A stretch of DNA of 64,000 bases from Desulfoferula sp040751985 (GCA_040751985.1 JBFMFU010000047.1:256900-320899); one strand, 5' to 3'. Shown: positions 8,534 through 17,517, counted from the stretch's first letter. Program-made: numbers and translations. The notes: generated from the letters alone by a model not told the origin.

Positions 8534-8956
8534 CTAGGCCTTGGGCGGCATGACCACGGCCTCGCCCGTCAGCACCTCCTGGCCTTTCTGGTTGCGGCAG
8601 TTGGTGGCCAGGCGCAGGCGGTTCTTCTCGGCCACGATCTCCACCATCTCCACGCGCACGGTGATCACATCGCCCAGAAACACCGGCTTGAGGAACTTCA
8701 CGGCCTGGGACAGGTAGATGGTGCCCGAGCCTGGAAACTGGGTGCCCAGCACGCCGGAGATGAAGCCGGCGGTGAGCATGCCCTGGGCCACGCGCTGGCC
8801 GAAGATGCTCTCTCTGCCGGCCGCCTCGTCCATGTGGATGGGGTTGTTGTCGCCGGTGGCCCGGGCGAACTCCCGGATGCGCTCGTCGGTCATGGTGAAG
8901 CTCTTCTCGAAGCTCTGCCCCGGCTTGATCTCGGCGATGGTCTTGCCTCGGTCCAT
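8534..8956 (-). CDS. MaoC-like (R)-specific enoyl-CoA hydratase
   Basis: 140 aa single hot-dog domain, typical of MaoC/PhaJ hydratases. The hydratase-2 motif is ARATGDNNPIHMDE, giving the catalytic Asp-His pair, followed by GQRVAQGMLTAGFISGVLG. It adds water to 2-enoyl-CoA to give (R)-3-hydroxyacyl-CoA. ATG at 8956 lies 2 bases after the upstream FabH-like gene stop, so it is the last gene of the long minus-strand operon. The operon also has a crotonase-type hydratase, so two stereochemically different hydration steps are possible. Confidence 0.9.
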   Translation of the reverse strand: MDRGKTIAEIKPGQSFEKSFTMTDERIREFARATGDNNPIHMDEAAGRESIFGQRVAQGMLTAGFISGVLGTQFPGSGTIYLSQAVKFLKPVFLGDVITVRVEMVEIVAEKNRLRLATNCRNQKGQEVLTGEAVVMPPKA

Positions 8957-8958
8957 GC

Positions 8959-9978
8959 TCACTCCTCGCTGCGAAGGGGGCCCCACTCCACGGCGGCGGC
9001 CGCGTAGCTGAAGCCGATGCCCCCGGAGGCCAGCACCACCAGCGCCCCCGGCCGCATTGCCCCGCGGCCCAGGCCCAGCTCCAGGGAGATGAGGGGGTCG
9101 TTGCCTCCGTGGTGGCCCCAACTATATAGCGGCTGGGACTGGTTCTCGTCCAGGCCCAACTCGGCCAGCACCCGCCCCCGCAGGGCCGGCGGCAGGTGGC
9201 GCAGGGCCAGGTAGTCCAGGGGCCGGCCGTGCAGGTTGCGCCGCACTTCCTCTACCAGGCGGGCCGGGAACTGCTGGGCCAAGTAGGCGGCCAGCACCAA
9301 CGGCTGCTGCACCTGGAAGAAGCGCAGGGGGCCGTCCAAGTTGTCGGCGGTGAAGGGGATCTCAGTGCCGCCGCCGGGCACGTACACCTCGTCGGCCAGG
9401 CCGGGCTCGTTGCTCACGCTGGCCGAAAGCAGCCGGTTGGCCCCGTGCCCCCGCCGGAGCAAAGCCGCCGCCCCCGAGGCCCCGTAGGCCAAGAGAAAGC
9501 GGGTGTCGGGGTTGGCCGGGTCCACCAGGTCCTGGTTGCGGGTGCCCCCGGCCAGGAGCACCGTGTCGATGGTGGGATCGCCCAGCATCAGGTCCCTGGC
9601 CACGCGCAGGCCCAGGATGGGCGTGATGCCCTGCCCCACCAGGTCGAAGGCCCAGGCCCGCGCGCAGCCGATCTCCTCCTGCAGGCGGATGGAGGCGGTC
9701 TGGGCGATGTAGTCCTTGTACTCCTCGCCGGTCCAGATGAGCACGTCCACCGCCTCGGCTGCGGTCTGGCCGCGCTCCAGGGCCTGGCGGGCGGCGGCCG
9801 CGGCCATGCCCACCGGCTGCTCTTGGGGCGTGGGCCGGCAGCGGGCCTCTATGCCCAGCTCGGCCAGCTCGGCCAGGCTCAGGCCGGCCCGGCCGGCCAG
9901 CTCGGCGGCGTACTCGCGCCCGGCCGGCAGGTGCAGGCCGATGCTCACCAGGCCTATGTGCTCTGCTGCCTTATTCAT
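8959..9978 (-). CDS. FabH-like thiolase-fold protein lacking the active-site Cys (paralogue A)
   Basis: 339 aa ketoacyl-synthase-III-type fold. It aligns closely with the product of the gene at 11507: both have W(T/S)GEE, AW(A/S)FD, and a GHHGxND loop near the C-terminus. At the nucleophile position the partner has Cys118 (QQRCGT) while this protein has Gly117 (GQGITP), so it cannot form the acyl-cysteine intermediate. The start ATG 9978 is where homology begins; the frame runs on upstream without sense. Probably a regulatory or structural subunit pairing with the Cys-containing paralogue, as PqsB does with PqsC. That pairing is inference. Confidence 0.82.
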   Translation of the reverse strand: MNKAAEHIGLVSIGLHLPAGREYAAELAGRAGLSLAELAELGIEARCRPTPQEQPVGMAAAAARQALERGQTAAEAVDVLIWTGEEYKDYIAQTASIRLQEEIGCARAWAFDLVGQGITPILGLRVARDLMLGDPTIDTVLLAGGTRNQDLVDPANPDTRFLLAYGASGAAALLRRGHGANRLLSASVSNEPGLADEVYVPGGGTEIPFTADNLDGPLRFFQVQQPLVLAAYLAQQFPARLVEEVRRNLHGRPLDYLALRHLPPALRGRVLAELGLDENQSQPLYSWGHHGGNDPLISLELGLGRGAMRPGALVVLASGGIGFSYAAAAVEWGPLRSEE

Positions 9979-9986
9979 GTTGCTAC

Positions 9987-11510
9987 CTAGGCGTTGTCCG
10001 CGTTGCCGTGCTCCTTCTTGAGGATGAACTTCTGCACCTTGCCCGAGGCCGGGGTGCGCGGGAGCGCCGGCACCACCACTAAATACTTGGGCAGCTTGAA
10101 GCGGCCCAGCTTGTCGGCCAGGAAGGCGTTCAACTCCGGCAGCGTCAGGCCCTGATCCGGCCGCAGCTCCACCACCGCCTTGGGCACCTCGCCCCACTTG
10201 GGGTCCGGCACCCCGATCACGGCCACGCCGGCCACGGCCGGGTGGGCCTCCACCAGGCGCTCGATCTCGGCCGGGTAGATGTTGGCCCCGCCAGAGATGA
10301 TCATGTCCTTCTTGCGCCCCACGATGGCGTAGTGGCCATCCAAGTCCACCTTGCCCAGGTCGCCGCTGTGGAACCAGCCATCTTGGATGGCCTCGGCCGT
10401 GGCCTGGGGCTTGCGCCAGTAGCCGGCGCACATGCCCGGCCCGCCCAGCAGTATCTCGCCCTCCTGCCCCGGCCCCACCTCGGCGCCCTTCTCGTCCACC
10501 AGGCGCACCTCGGTGAGCGGCATCGCCTGGCCGAAGGTGCCGGGCTTGCCGTTGCCCATGAAGTTGTTGGGCCCCATCTCGGTCAGGCCGTAGCCCTCCC
10601 AGAGGCGCAGGCCCTTCTCTTCCTGGTAGGCCCGCAGCAGCTCGGCGCCCAGGGCCGCGCCGCCGGAGATCACGAAGCGCAGGCTGGAGAAGTCGGTCTC
10701 CGCGAAGCGGGGCGACTCCAGGAGCATCTGGAACATGGTGGGCACCCCGAAGAACACGCTGATGCGCTCACGCTCGATCAGCTCCAGGATCTGCTCGGGC
10801 TCGAAGCTCTGCACCAGCACGTTGCGGCCCCGGCAGAGGAACAGGGGCAGGGTGAAGACGTTCCAGCCGGCGGTGTAGAACATGGCCGCGTGCAGGATGG
10901 TGCTGTCGGCCGGGCCCAGGTCCCATCCCAGGACGGTGTTGACGGCGTTGGCCATGATCATGCCGTGGGTGAGCACCACGCCCTTGGGCAGGCCGGTGGT
11001 GCCCGAGGTGTAGATAATCAGCTGCGGGGCCGCAGGCGCGATGGCCACCTCGGGCGGCGGCTGGTCGGAGAGTGTGCCCCAGAGCCGGGGCAGGGCCGGG
11101 CCCAGGGAGGCGTCGTCGTCGAAGCAGACCAGGTGCTTGAGCCCCGGCCGGCCCGCGAAGCCGGCGGCCTGGGCCGCGTGCTGGCGGTCGAAGAACAGGG
11201 CCTTGGGCTCGGCGTCCTCCAGGTAGTAGAGGAACTCGCCCGCCGCCAGGCGGAAATTAAGAGGCACCAGGATGGCCCCCAGACGGCTGAGAGCGAAGAA
11301 CAGCACGATGTACTCGGCCCGGTTGAAGGACAGGCAGGCCACCCGGTCGCCCGGGGCCACGCCCAGCTCCCCGCGCAGATAGTTGGCCAGGCGGTATATG
11401 TCCGCGGCCAACTGGCCGTAGGTGTAGCGCCGGCCGGTTATGGCGTCGGTGAGGGCCTCCTCTTGCGGCCGGGCCCGGCCCCAGCGTCCGATCCAGTCGC
11501 CGTAGATCAC
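9987..11510 (-). CDS. Acyl-CoA synthetase (AMP-forming)
   Basis: 507 aa, ANL superfamily. AMP-binding P-loop YTSGTTGLPKG, the LWEGYGLTEMG motif, SGDLGK, and C-terminal hinge VGRKKDMIISGG are intact; the catalytic Lys is in PRTPASGKVQK. It converts a carboxylic acid, ATP and CoA to acyl-CoA in the cytosol. GTG at 11510 overlaps the upstream FabH-like stop as GTGA and follows GGAGG at 8 bases. It sits between the two FabH-like genes, which suggests its acyl-CoA product is their substrate. Chain preference is not predictable. Confidence 0.93.
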   Translation of the reverse strand: MIYGDWIGRWGRARPQEEALTDAITGRRYTYGQLAADIYRLANYLRGELGVAPGDRVACLSFNRAEYIVLFFALSRLGAILVPLNFRLAAGEFLYYLEDAEPKALFFDRQHAAQAAGFAGRPGLKHLVCFDDDASLGPALPRLWGTLSDQPPPEVAIAPAAPQLIIYTSGTTGLPKGVVLTHGMIMANAVNTVLGWDLGPADSTILHAAMFYTAGWNVFTLPLFLCRGRNVLVQSFEPEQILELIERERISVFFGVPTMFQMLLESPRFAETDFSSLRFVISGGAALGAELLRAYQEEKGLRLWEGYGLTEMGPNNFMGNGKPGTFGQAMPLTEVRLVDEKGAEVGPGQEGEILLGGPGMCAGYWRKPQATAEAIQDGWFHSGDLGKVDLDGHYAIVGRKKDMIISGGANIYPAEIERLVEAHPAVAGVAVIGVPDPKWGEVPKAVVELRPDQGLTLPELNAFLADKLGRFKLPKYLVVVPALPRTPASGKVQKFILKKEHGNADNA

Positions 11511-12562
11511 GCCGCTCGCCTCCCTCGGCCGGCCGCCCGTCGGGGCCCCCAGCGCATGACCAGGGCGTCCCAGGCGTAGCCGATGCCGGCGGAGATCATC
11601 AACACGATGTCGCCGTCCTTGAGCCGGCCCTCCTCCAGGGCCAGCTCCAGGGAAAGTATCTGGTCGTTCTGGCCGTGGTGGCCGAACTCGGCCAGGTAGC
11701 GGGTCTGCTCCGGCTGCAGGCCCAGCTGCTCCATGAGGTAGTCGTGGGCGCTGCGCTTGACCAACAGGGTGGCCAGGTAGTCCACGTCGGCGCGGGTGCA
11801 GCCGGCCTTGGCCAGGGCCTGGTCGATGCACCTCAGCCAGTTGCTCAGGCTGAGCTTCTCCAGGCGCTGTTTCATGCCCTCGGGGTCGCGCACGTCCAGG
11901 TAGTTCTGCTGGCTGGCCAGGCCCTGGGCGGTCAGCGGCGCGGCCGAGCCGCCCTGGGGCACGTATACGTCCCAGGCAAAGGAGCCGTCGCTGAGGAAGT
12001 GGCCGGAGAGTATCTCGTTGACCGGGCAGCCCCGCTGCACCACGCAGGCCACCCCGCCCGCGGCCAGGTAGTACATCCAGCGCACCCGCGGGTTGGGGTA
12101 GTGGATCAGGTCCGCGTTGCGGTAGCCCGAGGCGATGAGCACGTTGTTGATGCCCTCGTCGGCGCGGATCATGTCCTGGGCCAGCTTCAGGGCCACCAGG
12201 GTGGTGCCGCAGCGCTGCTGCATGTCAAAGGACCAGGCCCGGTTCAGGCCCAGCTCCTTCTGGATCTTGGGCCCCACCGGCCAGTTGCGGTACTCCTTGA
12301 TCTCCTCGCCGGACCAGATGACCAGGTCGATGTCCTTGGGCTCCAGGCGCGAGTAGTACAGGGCCTTGCGCGCCGCCTTGAGGCCCATGGCCACGGTGCC
12401 GTCGCCGGGGCCGGGCACGTTCTTCTGGTACCAGCCCAGCTTGGTGCGGATGATCTCGGCCGGGGTGTCGCACTGGGAGGCGATGTAGTCGGCGTCGTGG
12501 GTGGCGCGGGGGATGTAGGCCGCGAAGCTCAGGATGCCGGCGCTGGCATTCGGGTCGGGCAT
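11507..12562 (-). CDS. FabH-like ketoacyl-CoA synthase/thiolase-fold enzyme with Cys (paralogue B)
   Basis: 351 aa, ketoacyl-synthase-III-type fold. Cys118 in SFDMQQRCGT lies exactly where FabH has its nucleophile. The FabH His (PHQAN) is not conserved; the corresponding stretch is ATLLVKRSAH. The FabH Asn (GNT) is replaced by GHHGQND, so the catalytic set differs from FabH. It could condense or thiolytically cleave CoA esters. It lies between livM and an acyl-CoA ligase in one operon, 3 bases before livM's stop side. Alternatives are an HMG-CoA-synthase-like or OleA-like role; the sequence alone does not decide. Confidence 0.85.
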   Translation of the reverse strand: MPDPNASAGILSFAAYIPRATHDADYIASQCDTPAEIIRTKLGWYQKNVPGPGDGTVAMGLKAARKALYYSRLEPKDIDLVIWSGEEIKEYRNWPVGPKIQKELGLNRAWSFDMQQRCGTTLVALKLAQDMIRADEGINNVLIASGYRNADLIHYPNPRVRWMYYLAAGGVACVVQRGCPVNEILSGHFLSDGSFAWDVYVPQGGSAAPLTAQGLASQQNYLDVRDPEGMKQRLEKLSLSNWLRCIDQALAKAGCTRADVDYLATLLVKRSAHDYLMEQLGLQPEQTRYLAEFGHHGQNDQILSLELALEEGRLKDGDIVLMISAGIGYAWDALVMRWGPRRAAGRGRRAA

Positions 12563-12565
12563 GGC

Positions 12566-13669
12566 TCACTCCGAGGACCGGGCCCGCCGGCGGGCGGCGA
12601 TGTCGCGCGCGGTGCCCACCAGGCCCTTGGGGAAGAAGATGACCACCAGGATGAACAGCACCCCGAAGTAGAGAATCCAGCGGTCGGCCAGGCGCTGCAG
12701 GATCAGCAGGTCCGGCAGGAAGGTCTTGACCGCGCGCAGGCCGTCGGCCAGCCAGGACTCGGCGATGAGGATGAAGGCCGCGCCCACGATGGAGCCGTAG
12801 AGGGTGCCCATGCCGCCGATGATGAGCATCAAGAGGATGTTTAGCATGATGGCCGTGGACATCACCGACTCCGGCCCCACGAAGCGCACCCACAGGGCGT
12901 AGAGCACCCCGCAGAGGCTGGCCACCACCGCGCCGAAGACGTTGGCCAGGATCTGGTAGTTGAAGGTCTGGTAACCCAGGGCGGTGGCCCGCTGCTCGTT
13001 GTCGCGGATGGACTTGAGCACCCGCCCGGCCGGCGAGCGCACGAAGCGCACCAGCCCCACGAACAACAGCGCCGCCGCGGCCAGCACCAGGAAGTAGGAG
13101 AGCAGGCGGCCGTTGATGGTCAGGCCCCAGAGCTTGCCCCCGGACCAGCCCACGTCCAGCCAGCCGGGCAGCTTGAAGGACACGCCGTCCTCGCCGCGGG
13201 TCAGGCTGTGCCACTGGATGCTCAGGATGTCGGCGAACTGGGCCAGGGCCAAGGTCATAACCACGAAGAACAGGGCCTTGAGGCGCAGGGAGAAGAAGGC
13301 CACCACCAGCGAGACCAGCACCGCCAGGCCCACGGCCACCAGGGCCGCCAGCGGCAGATGGTGCCAGGCCGGCGCGCCGGCGTGGTGGACGATCAGGGCC
13401 AGGGAGTAGGCCCCCAGGCCGAAGAACATGGCGTGGGCCAGGGAGAAGATGCCGGTGTAGCCCAACAGCAGGTCGTAGGAGGCCACCAGCACCGCGAAGA
13501 TCATCACCTTGGCCGCCACGTCCATGACCCGGAAGGAGGAGATGAACCAGGGCTCCAGGGCCAAGAGCACCAGCAAGGCGATCTGCAGCCAGAGGCCGGG
13601 GCGGGTGAAGCGGCCGGCGGCCTCCTGGGCGCGCTGGGCCTGCACCGGGGTCAGGGGATGGTCCGCCAT
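12566..13669 (-). CDS. livM: Branched-chain amino acid-type ABC permease, LivM
   Basis: 367 aa inner-membrane permease with about nine to ten hydrophobic segments. The LivM hallmark RSPAGRVLKSIRDNEQRATALGY spans two blocks (coupling helix), and SLAHAMFFGLGAYS marks the first conserved loop. Pairs with LivH and the LivG/LivF ATPases transcribed just before it. Starts with ATG at 13669, 4 bases after the livH stop. C-terminal RDIAARRRARSSE is cytoplasmic. Its neighbours are acyl-CoA metabolism genes, so the imported compound is probably a carboxylic acid that is then CoA-activated. Confidence 0.93.
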   Translation of the reverse strand: MADHPLTPVQAQRAQEAAGRFTRPGLWLQIALLVLLALEPWFISSFRVMDVAAKVMIFAVLVASYDLLLGYTGIFSLAHAMFFGLGAYSLALIVHHAGAPAWHHLPLAALVAVGLAVLVSLVVAFFSLRLKALFFVVMTLALAQFADILSIQWHSLTRGEDGVSFKLPGWLDVGWSGGKLWGLTINGRLLSYFLVLAAAALLFVGLVRFVRSPAGRVLKSIRDNEQRATALGYQTFNYQILANVFGAVVASLCGVLYALWVRFVGPESVMSTAIMLNILLMLIIGGMGTLYGSIVGAAFILIAESWLADGLRAVKTFLPDLLILQRLADRWILYFGVLFILVVIFFPKGLVGTARDIAARRRARSSE

Positions 13670-13673
13670 GACG

Positions 13674-14687
13674 CTAGCTCCGGCCCATCAGGCCGCTGGG
13701 CCTGAGCAAGAGGATCACCGCCATGATCATGATGTTCACTCCCAGGGCCAGGGTGGGCACCGAGTAGGCCACGTAGTTGAAGGCCAGGCCCACCATCAGC
13801 GAGGCCAGGAAGCAGCCGGTCACCGAGCCCATGCCGCCGATCACCACCACGATCAGGGCGAAGATGAGGTTGCTCTCGCCCATGTCCGGGCGTATCTCGC
13901 GGGTGTAGATGGACCACATGGTGCCGCCCATGGCCGCCAGGGCCGCGCCGGCGGCGAAGACGTAGGTGAAGATGCGGCGGATGTTGTGGCCCAGGGCCTG
14001 CACCATGTCCCGGTTCTCCACCCCGCCGCGCACGATGATGCCCAGCTTGGTGCGCTGCAGCACGTAGTGCATGGCCAGGAACACCCCGCCGCCCACCAGG
14101 ATGGCGGCCAGGCGGAACTTCTCGATGACCACGTTCCACAGGTCCACGCTGCCAGTGAAGGCCGCCGGCGTGAGCACCACCTCGTCGTTGGGCCCCCAGC
14201 AGATGCTGATGATCTCGGCCATGACCAGGGCCGCGCCCATGGTGATCAGAATCTGCTTGAGATGGCTGCCGTAGGTGCGCCGGATGACCAGCCACTCCAG
14301 GAGCACCCCCAGCACCCAGCCCACGGCCAGGGCCAGCAGCAGGCAGATGAGCACGCTGCCTATGCTCTGGCCCAGGGTGCCGGTCTCCACCCAGCCCAGC
14401 CGGTTGAGTAGTCCCAGCACCGTGAAGCCGGTGTAGGCCCCCCAGGCAAAGAAGGCGCCGTGGGCCAGGTTGATCACGTCCATCAGGCCCAGGATGATGG
14501 TGAAGCCCGAGGCGGTGAGGAACAAGAGCATGCCCATGGTCACCCCGGCCACGGTCAGCACCAGGTAGGTGGTCAGGTTGATCCACAGCAGGGGCAGCAG
14601 CCAGATGCCGATGCCCACCACCCAGCCGGCCCACTTCTTGAAGTCGGCGGCGGGGCTGGCGGCGGCGGTTTGCGCGGCGGAGTTCAT
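13674..14687 (-). CDS. livH: Branched-chain amino acid-type ABC permease, LivH
   Basis: 337 aa, longer than the 290-300 aa of typical LivH because of a 30-residue N-terminal extension (Ala-rich, cytoplasmic) before the first helix. Landmarks: GLMDVINLAHGAFFAWGAYTG, and the RGGVENRDMVQALG coupling loop, with GGMGSVTGCFLASL near the end. Forms the membrane channel with LivM. ATG at 14687 lies 9 bases after the livF stop in the operon. Order here is binding protein, livG, livF, livH, livM. Confidence 0.93.
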   Translation of the reverse strand: MNSAAQTAAASPAADFKKWAGWVVGIGIWLLPLLWINLTTYLVLTVAGVTMGMLLFLTASGFTIILGLMDVINLAHGAFFAWGAYTGFTVLGLLNRLGWVETGTLGQSIGSVLICLLLALAVGWVLGVLLEWLVIRRTYGSHLKQILITMGAALVMAEIISICWGPNDEVVLTPAAFTGSVDLWNVVIEKFRLAAILVGGGVFLAMHYVLQRTKLGIIVRGGVENRDMVQALGHNIRRIFTYVFAAGAALAAMGGTMWSIYTREIRPDMGESNLIFALIVVVIGGMGSVTGCFLASLMVGLAFNYVAYSVPTLALGVNIMIMAVILLLRPSGLMGRS

Positions 14688-14696
14688 CTCATCCCC

Positions 14697-15407
14697 TCAG
14701 GCGATGCCCAGGTACTTCTGTTTGAGCTGGTGGTCCTGGGCCAGCTCCTCCATCCGGCCCTGGTGGGCCACCACCCCGTCGTCCAGGATGTAGTAGTCGC
14801 CGCCCACCTTGCTGGCCATGTGGAAGTTCTGCTCCACCAGCACGATGGTGGTGTGGCTCTTGATCTGGTTCAGGGCCTCGGCCAACTGGTCCACCAGGAT
14901 GGGGGCCAGGCCCTTGGAGGGCTCGTCGATGAGTAGCAGCCGGTGGTCGTTGACCATGGTGCGGCCGATGGCCAGCATCTGCTTCTGGCCGCCGGAGAGC
15001 ACCCCGGCCTTGGACTTCCAGAACTTCTTGAGATCCGGGAACAGGGCGAAGACCCGCTCCTGGCGGGCGTAGCTGCCCTCGTCTTCGTGCAGCATGGCCA
15101 GGCGGAAGTTCTCCTCCACGGTCAGGGTGTAGAGCACCGCCTGGTCCTCGGGCACGAAGCCGATGCCGGCCCGGGCGATCTCGAAGGGCCGCGCCCGGCT
15201 GATGTCGCGCTCGCCCAGGACGATGTGCCCGGAGCGGGCCGGGGTCATGCCCATCACGGTGCGCAGGGTGGTGGACTTGCCGGCGCCGTTGCGGCCCAGC
15301 AGCACCAGGGCCTGGCCCTCGGGCACCTGCAGGCTGACCCCTTGCAGGATGTGGTGCTGGCCGATGAAGGTGTGCACCTGGTGCAGGGAGAGGATGAACT
15401 CAGGCAT
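14697..15407 (-). CDS. livF: ABC transporter ATP-binding protein, LivF
   Basis: 236 aa, usual LivF size. Walker A GRNGAGKST, the LivF-type GFVPEDQAVLYTLTVEEN segment (Q-loop area), signature LSGGQKQ and Walker B LLLIDEPSKGL are intact. The stop-to-start junction with livG overlaps by 8 bases (15400-15407), indicating coupled translation and 1:1 assembly of the ATPase pair. Soluble, docks on LivHM at the cytoplasmic face. Confidence 0.95.
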   Translation of the reverse strand: MPEFILSLHQVHTFIGQHHILQGVSLQVPEGQALVLLGRNGAGKSTTLRTVMGMTPARSGHIVLGERDISRARPFEIARAGIGFVPEDQAVLYTLTVEENFRLAMLHEDEGSYARQERVFALFPDLKKFWKSKAGVLSGGQKQMLAIGRTMVNDHRLLLIDEPSKGLAPILVDQLAEALNQIKSHTTIVLVEQNFHMASKVGGDYYILDDGVVAHQGRMEELAQDHQLKQKYLGIA

Positions 15408-16164
15408 CTTTGGCCCCCCCGCCCAGATAGGCCTCCAGCACCTCCGGGTTGCAGCTGACCACCTCCGGCGCGTCGTCGCAGATCAGGCGGCCCTCCTTGA
15501 GCACCGCGATGGAGTCCGACAGGCTCATGATCATGTCGAACTTGTGCTCCACCAAGAGGATGGTGCGCTGGCCGCTTTCCTTGATGCCCCGGATCAGCTC
15601 CAGGATGGCCGGCACCTCCTCCAGGCTCATGCCCGCGGTGGGCTCGTCTAGCAGCAGCAGCTCGGGGTCCAGGGCCAGCAGGATGGCGATCTCCAGCTTG
15701 CGCTGCTCGCCGTGGGTCAGGGTGGAGGCCACGGCGCTCCAGCGGCTGTCCATCAGCACTCGCTGCAGCAGCTCGTACGCGCGGTCCTCCAGCTCCGGGT
15801 AGGCGCGGTAGTTGCGCCAGAACACGTAGCTGACCCCGGCCCGGGACTGCAGGGCCAGGCGCACGTTCTCCAGCACCGTGAGGTTGGGGAAGATGTTGGT
15901 CAGCTGGAAGGAGCGGCCGATGCCCAGGTGGGTGCGCTCGGCGGCGCCCGTGCCGGTGATGTCGCGGCCCTTGAAGAAGATGTGTCCGCTGGTGGGGCGG
16001 TACTGGCCGCTGAGCAGGTTGAACAGGGTGGTCTTGCCCGCGCCGTTGGGTCCGATGATGGACTTGAGGGTGAAGGGCTCCACCGCCAGGCTCACCTGGT
16101 TCACGGCCACGTTGCCGCCGAAGCGGATGGTCAGCTCCTGGCTGCGTATCAAGGGTTCGGCCAA
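15400..16164 (-). CDS. livG: ABC transporter ATP-binding protein, LivG
   Basis: 254 aa. Walker A GPNGAGKTT, LTHGEQRKLEIA as the signature (LivG variant), Walker B LLLLDEPTAGMS, and switch His in LVEHKFDMI. Starts with ATG at 16164, 63 bases after the binding-protein gene, with a 14-bp G/C hairpin in the gap. It closely parallels the other LivG proteins in the window (427 and 33723), which are separate importers rather than copies in a tandem array. Confidence 0.95.
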   Translation of the reverse strand: MAEPLIRSQELTIRFGGNVAVNQVSLAVEPFTLKSIIGPNGAGKTTLFNLLSGQYRPTSGHIFFKGRDITGTGAAERTHLGIGRSFQLTNIFPNLTVLENVRLALQSRAGVSYVFWRNYRAYPELEDRAYELLQRVLMDSRWSAVASTLTHGEQRKLEIAILLALDPELLLLDEPTAGMSLEEVPAILELIRGIKESGQRTILLVEHKFDMIMSLSDSIAVLKEGRLICDDAPEVVSCNPEVLEAYLGGGAKDA

Positions 16165-16185
16165 GGGGCTCCTCCCGGCCTGGTG

Positions 16186-16217
16186 AGCGCGGCGGGCGCC
16201 GGAGCGCCCGCCGCGCT
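16186..16217 (-). repeat. Intercistronic stem-loop between binding protein and livG
   Basis: Perfect 14-bp inverted repeat, AGCGCGGCGGGCGC at 16186-16199 with its complement at 16204-16217, loop CGGA (a stable CNNA/CGNA-like tetraloop). No U-tract follows, so it is more likely an mRNA 3'-end stabiliser than a terminator. Same position relative to binding protein and livG as the hairpin at 1253-1281, though the sequences differ. Confidence 0.7.
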
Positions 16218-16227
16218 GGGGCTCAGG

Positions 16228-17436
16228 TTAGCGCTTGTTGCGGATCGGTATCTTCATGTCCTTCCAGGTGAGCTCCTTGGTGAGCTGGGGAATGGCCCAG
16301 GCCACCTTGGGGTCCACCACGATCTTGAAGGCGAACATGGACTGCAGGGCCTGGTGATCCTCGGCGCGGAAGACCATCTCGCCCTTGGGGGTCTGGAAGT
16401 GCATGCCCTCCATGACCTTGATCAGCTTCTCGGTGTCGGTGCCGCCGGCCTTGGTGATGGCCGTGGCCACGGCCATGGCCGCCGCGAAGCCGCCGCAGGT
16501 GAAGAAGTCGGGCGGCATGCCCTTGAAGCGCTTCTTGTGCTCCTTGACGAACCAGTCGTTGATCTCGTTCTTGGGGTTCTCGTAGTAGTAATAGCCGGCG
16601 CCCTCCATGCCCACCAGGGGCTTGTAGAGCTTAAGGGCGTCCAGGATGTTGCCGCCGGAGGTCAGCTTGATGCCGTACTTCTGGGTGATCTTCATGTCGG
16701 TCAGCTTGCCCAGGGGGTTGCCCTTGCCAGCCCAGATCACGAACAGGTACTTGGTGGCCTTAGGGAACTTCTTCATGGCCGCGATGATGCGCTGGGCCGG
16801 GGCCGTGAAGTCGGTGGTGTTCAGGGGCATGTATTCCTCGGCCACGATCTTGGCGCCCAGGCTCAGGGCGGCCTCCTTGTAGGCGGCCACGCCGTCGCGG
16901 CCGAAGGAGTAGTCCTGGGCCAGGGTGGCGATAACCACCCCGGGCTTGGCCACGGCCGCGGCGTTAGATACGGCGTCCTGGGAGGAGTTGCGGCCGGTGC
17001 GGAAGATGTAGCGGTTCCAGCCGCTGCCGGTAATGGAGTCGGCCACCGCCGGCTCCACGATCAGGATCTTCTTGAACTCCTTGGCCACCGGCAGCATGGC
17101 CATGGCCACCGCCGAGGACACGCCGCCCACGGCCAGGTCCACCTTGTCGTCCTTGTAGGCCTCGGTTAAGAGCTGCTTGCCCAGGTCCGGCTTCAGGTGC
17201 GTGTCCTTGATGATGATCACGACGGGCCGGCCCAGCAGCTTCATGGTGCCCTTGGTGGCGTACTCCAGGCCCATCTTGAAGCCGGTGATGGACTGGCGGG
17301 TGTAGGCCTCAAAGGGGCCGGTGACGCCCACCACCTGGGCGATCTTGATGGGCTGGGCGGCCAGGACCGCGGGCGCGGCCAAAACCAAGGCCATGGCGAC
17401 CAGGATCAGGATTCTCCCCGTTTTCCTGAAACTCAT
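16228..17436 (-). CDS. HAAT/LIV-family substrate-binding protein
   Basis: 402 aa periplasmic receptor. Signal peptide MSFRKTGRILILVAMALVL with cleavage after AVLA (near residue 27). Mature start QPIKIAQVVGVTGPFEAY fits Peripla_BP_6. It delivers the unknown ligand to the LivHMGF complex encoded downstream. It lies 81 bases after the acyl-CoA ligase gene within the same long operon and has a strong G/C hairpin after its stop. It is clearly distinct from the other two binding proteins in the window, so specificity probably differs. Confidence 0.93.
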   Translation of the reverse strand: MSFRKTGRILILVAMALVLAAPAVLAAQPIKIAQVVGVTGPFEAYTRQSITGFKMGLEYATKGTMKLLGRPVVIIIKDTHLKPDLGKQLLTEAYKDDKVDLAVGGVSSAVAMAMLPVAKEFKKILIVEPAVADSITGSGWNRYIFRTGRNSSQDAVSNAAAVAKPGVVIATLAQDYSFGRDGVAAYKEAALSLGAKIVAEEYMPLNTTDFTAPAQRIIAAMKKFPKATKYLFVIWAGKGNPLGKLTDMKITQKYGIKLTSGGNILDALKLYKPLVGMEGAGYYYYENPKNEINDWFVKEHKKRFKGMPPDFFTCGGFAAAMAVATAITKAGGTDTEKLIKVMEGMHFQTPKGEMVFRAEDHQALQSMFAFKIVVDPKVAWAIPQLTKELTWKDMKIPIRNKR

Positions 17437-17517
17437 GGTCTGTCTCCTTTCCCTCCCCAGGCGCTCGCCTGGCTGTTTTCGCCGCCGGTTGTCGGCGCCG
17501 GCGGCAGTTTGTATTGG

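Noticed and set aside
9979..10431. N-terminal extension of the FabH-like A gene
   Set aside because: It is the antisense-like wrong frame of the acyl-CoA ligase gene; the ATG at 9978 matches the paralogue's N-terminus.
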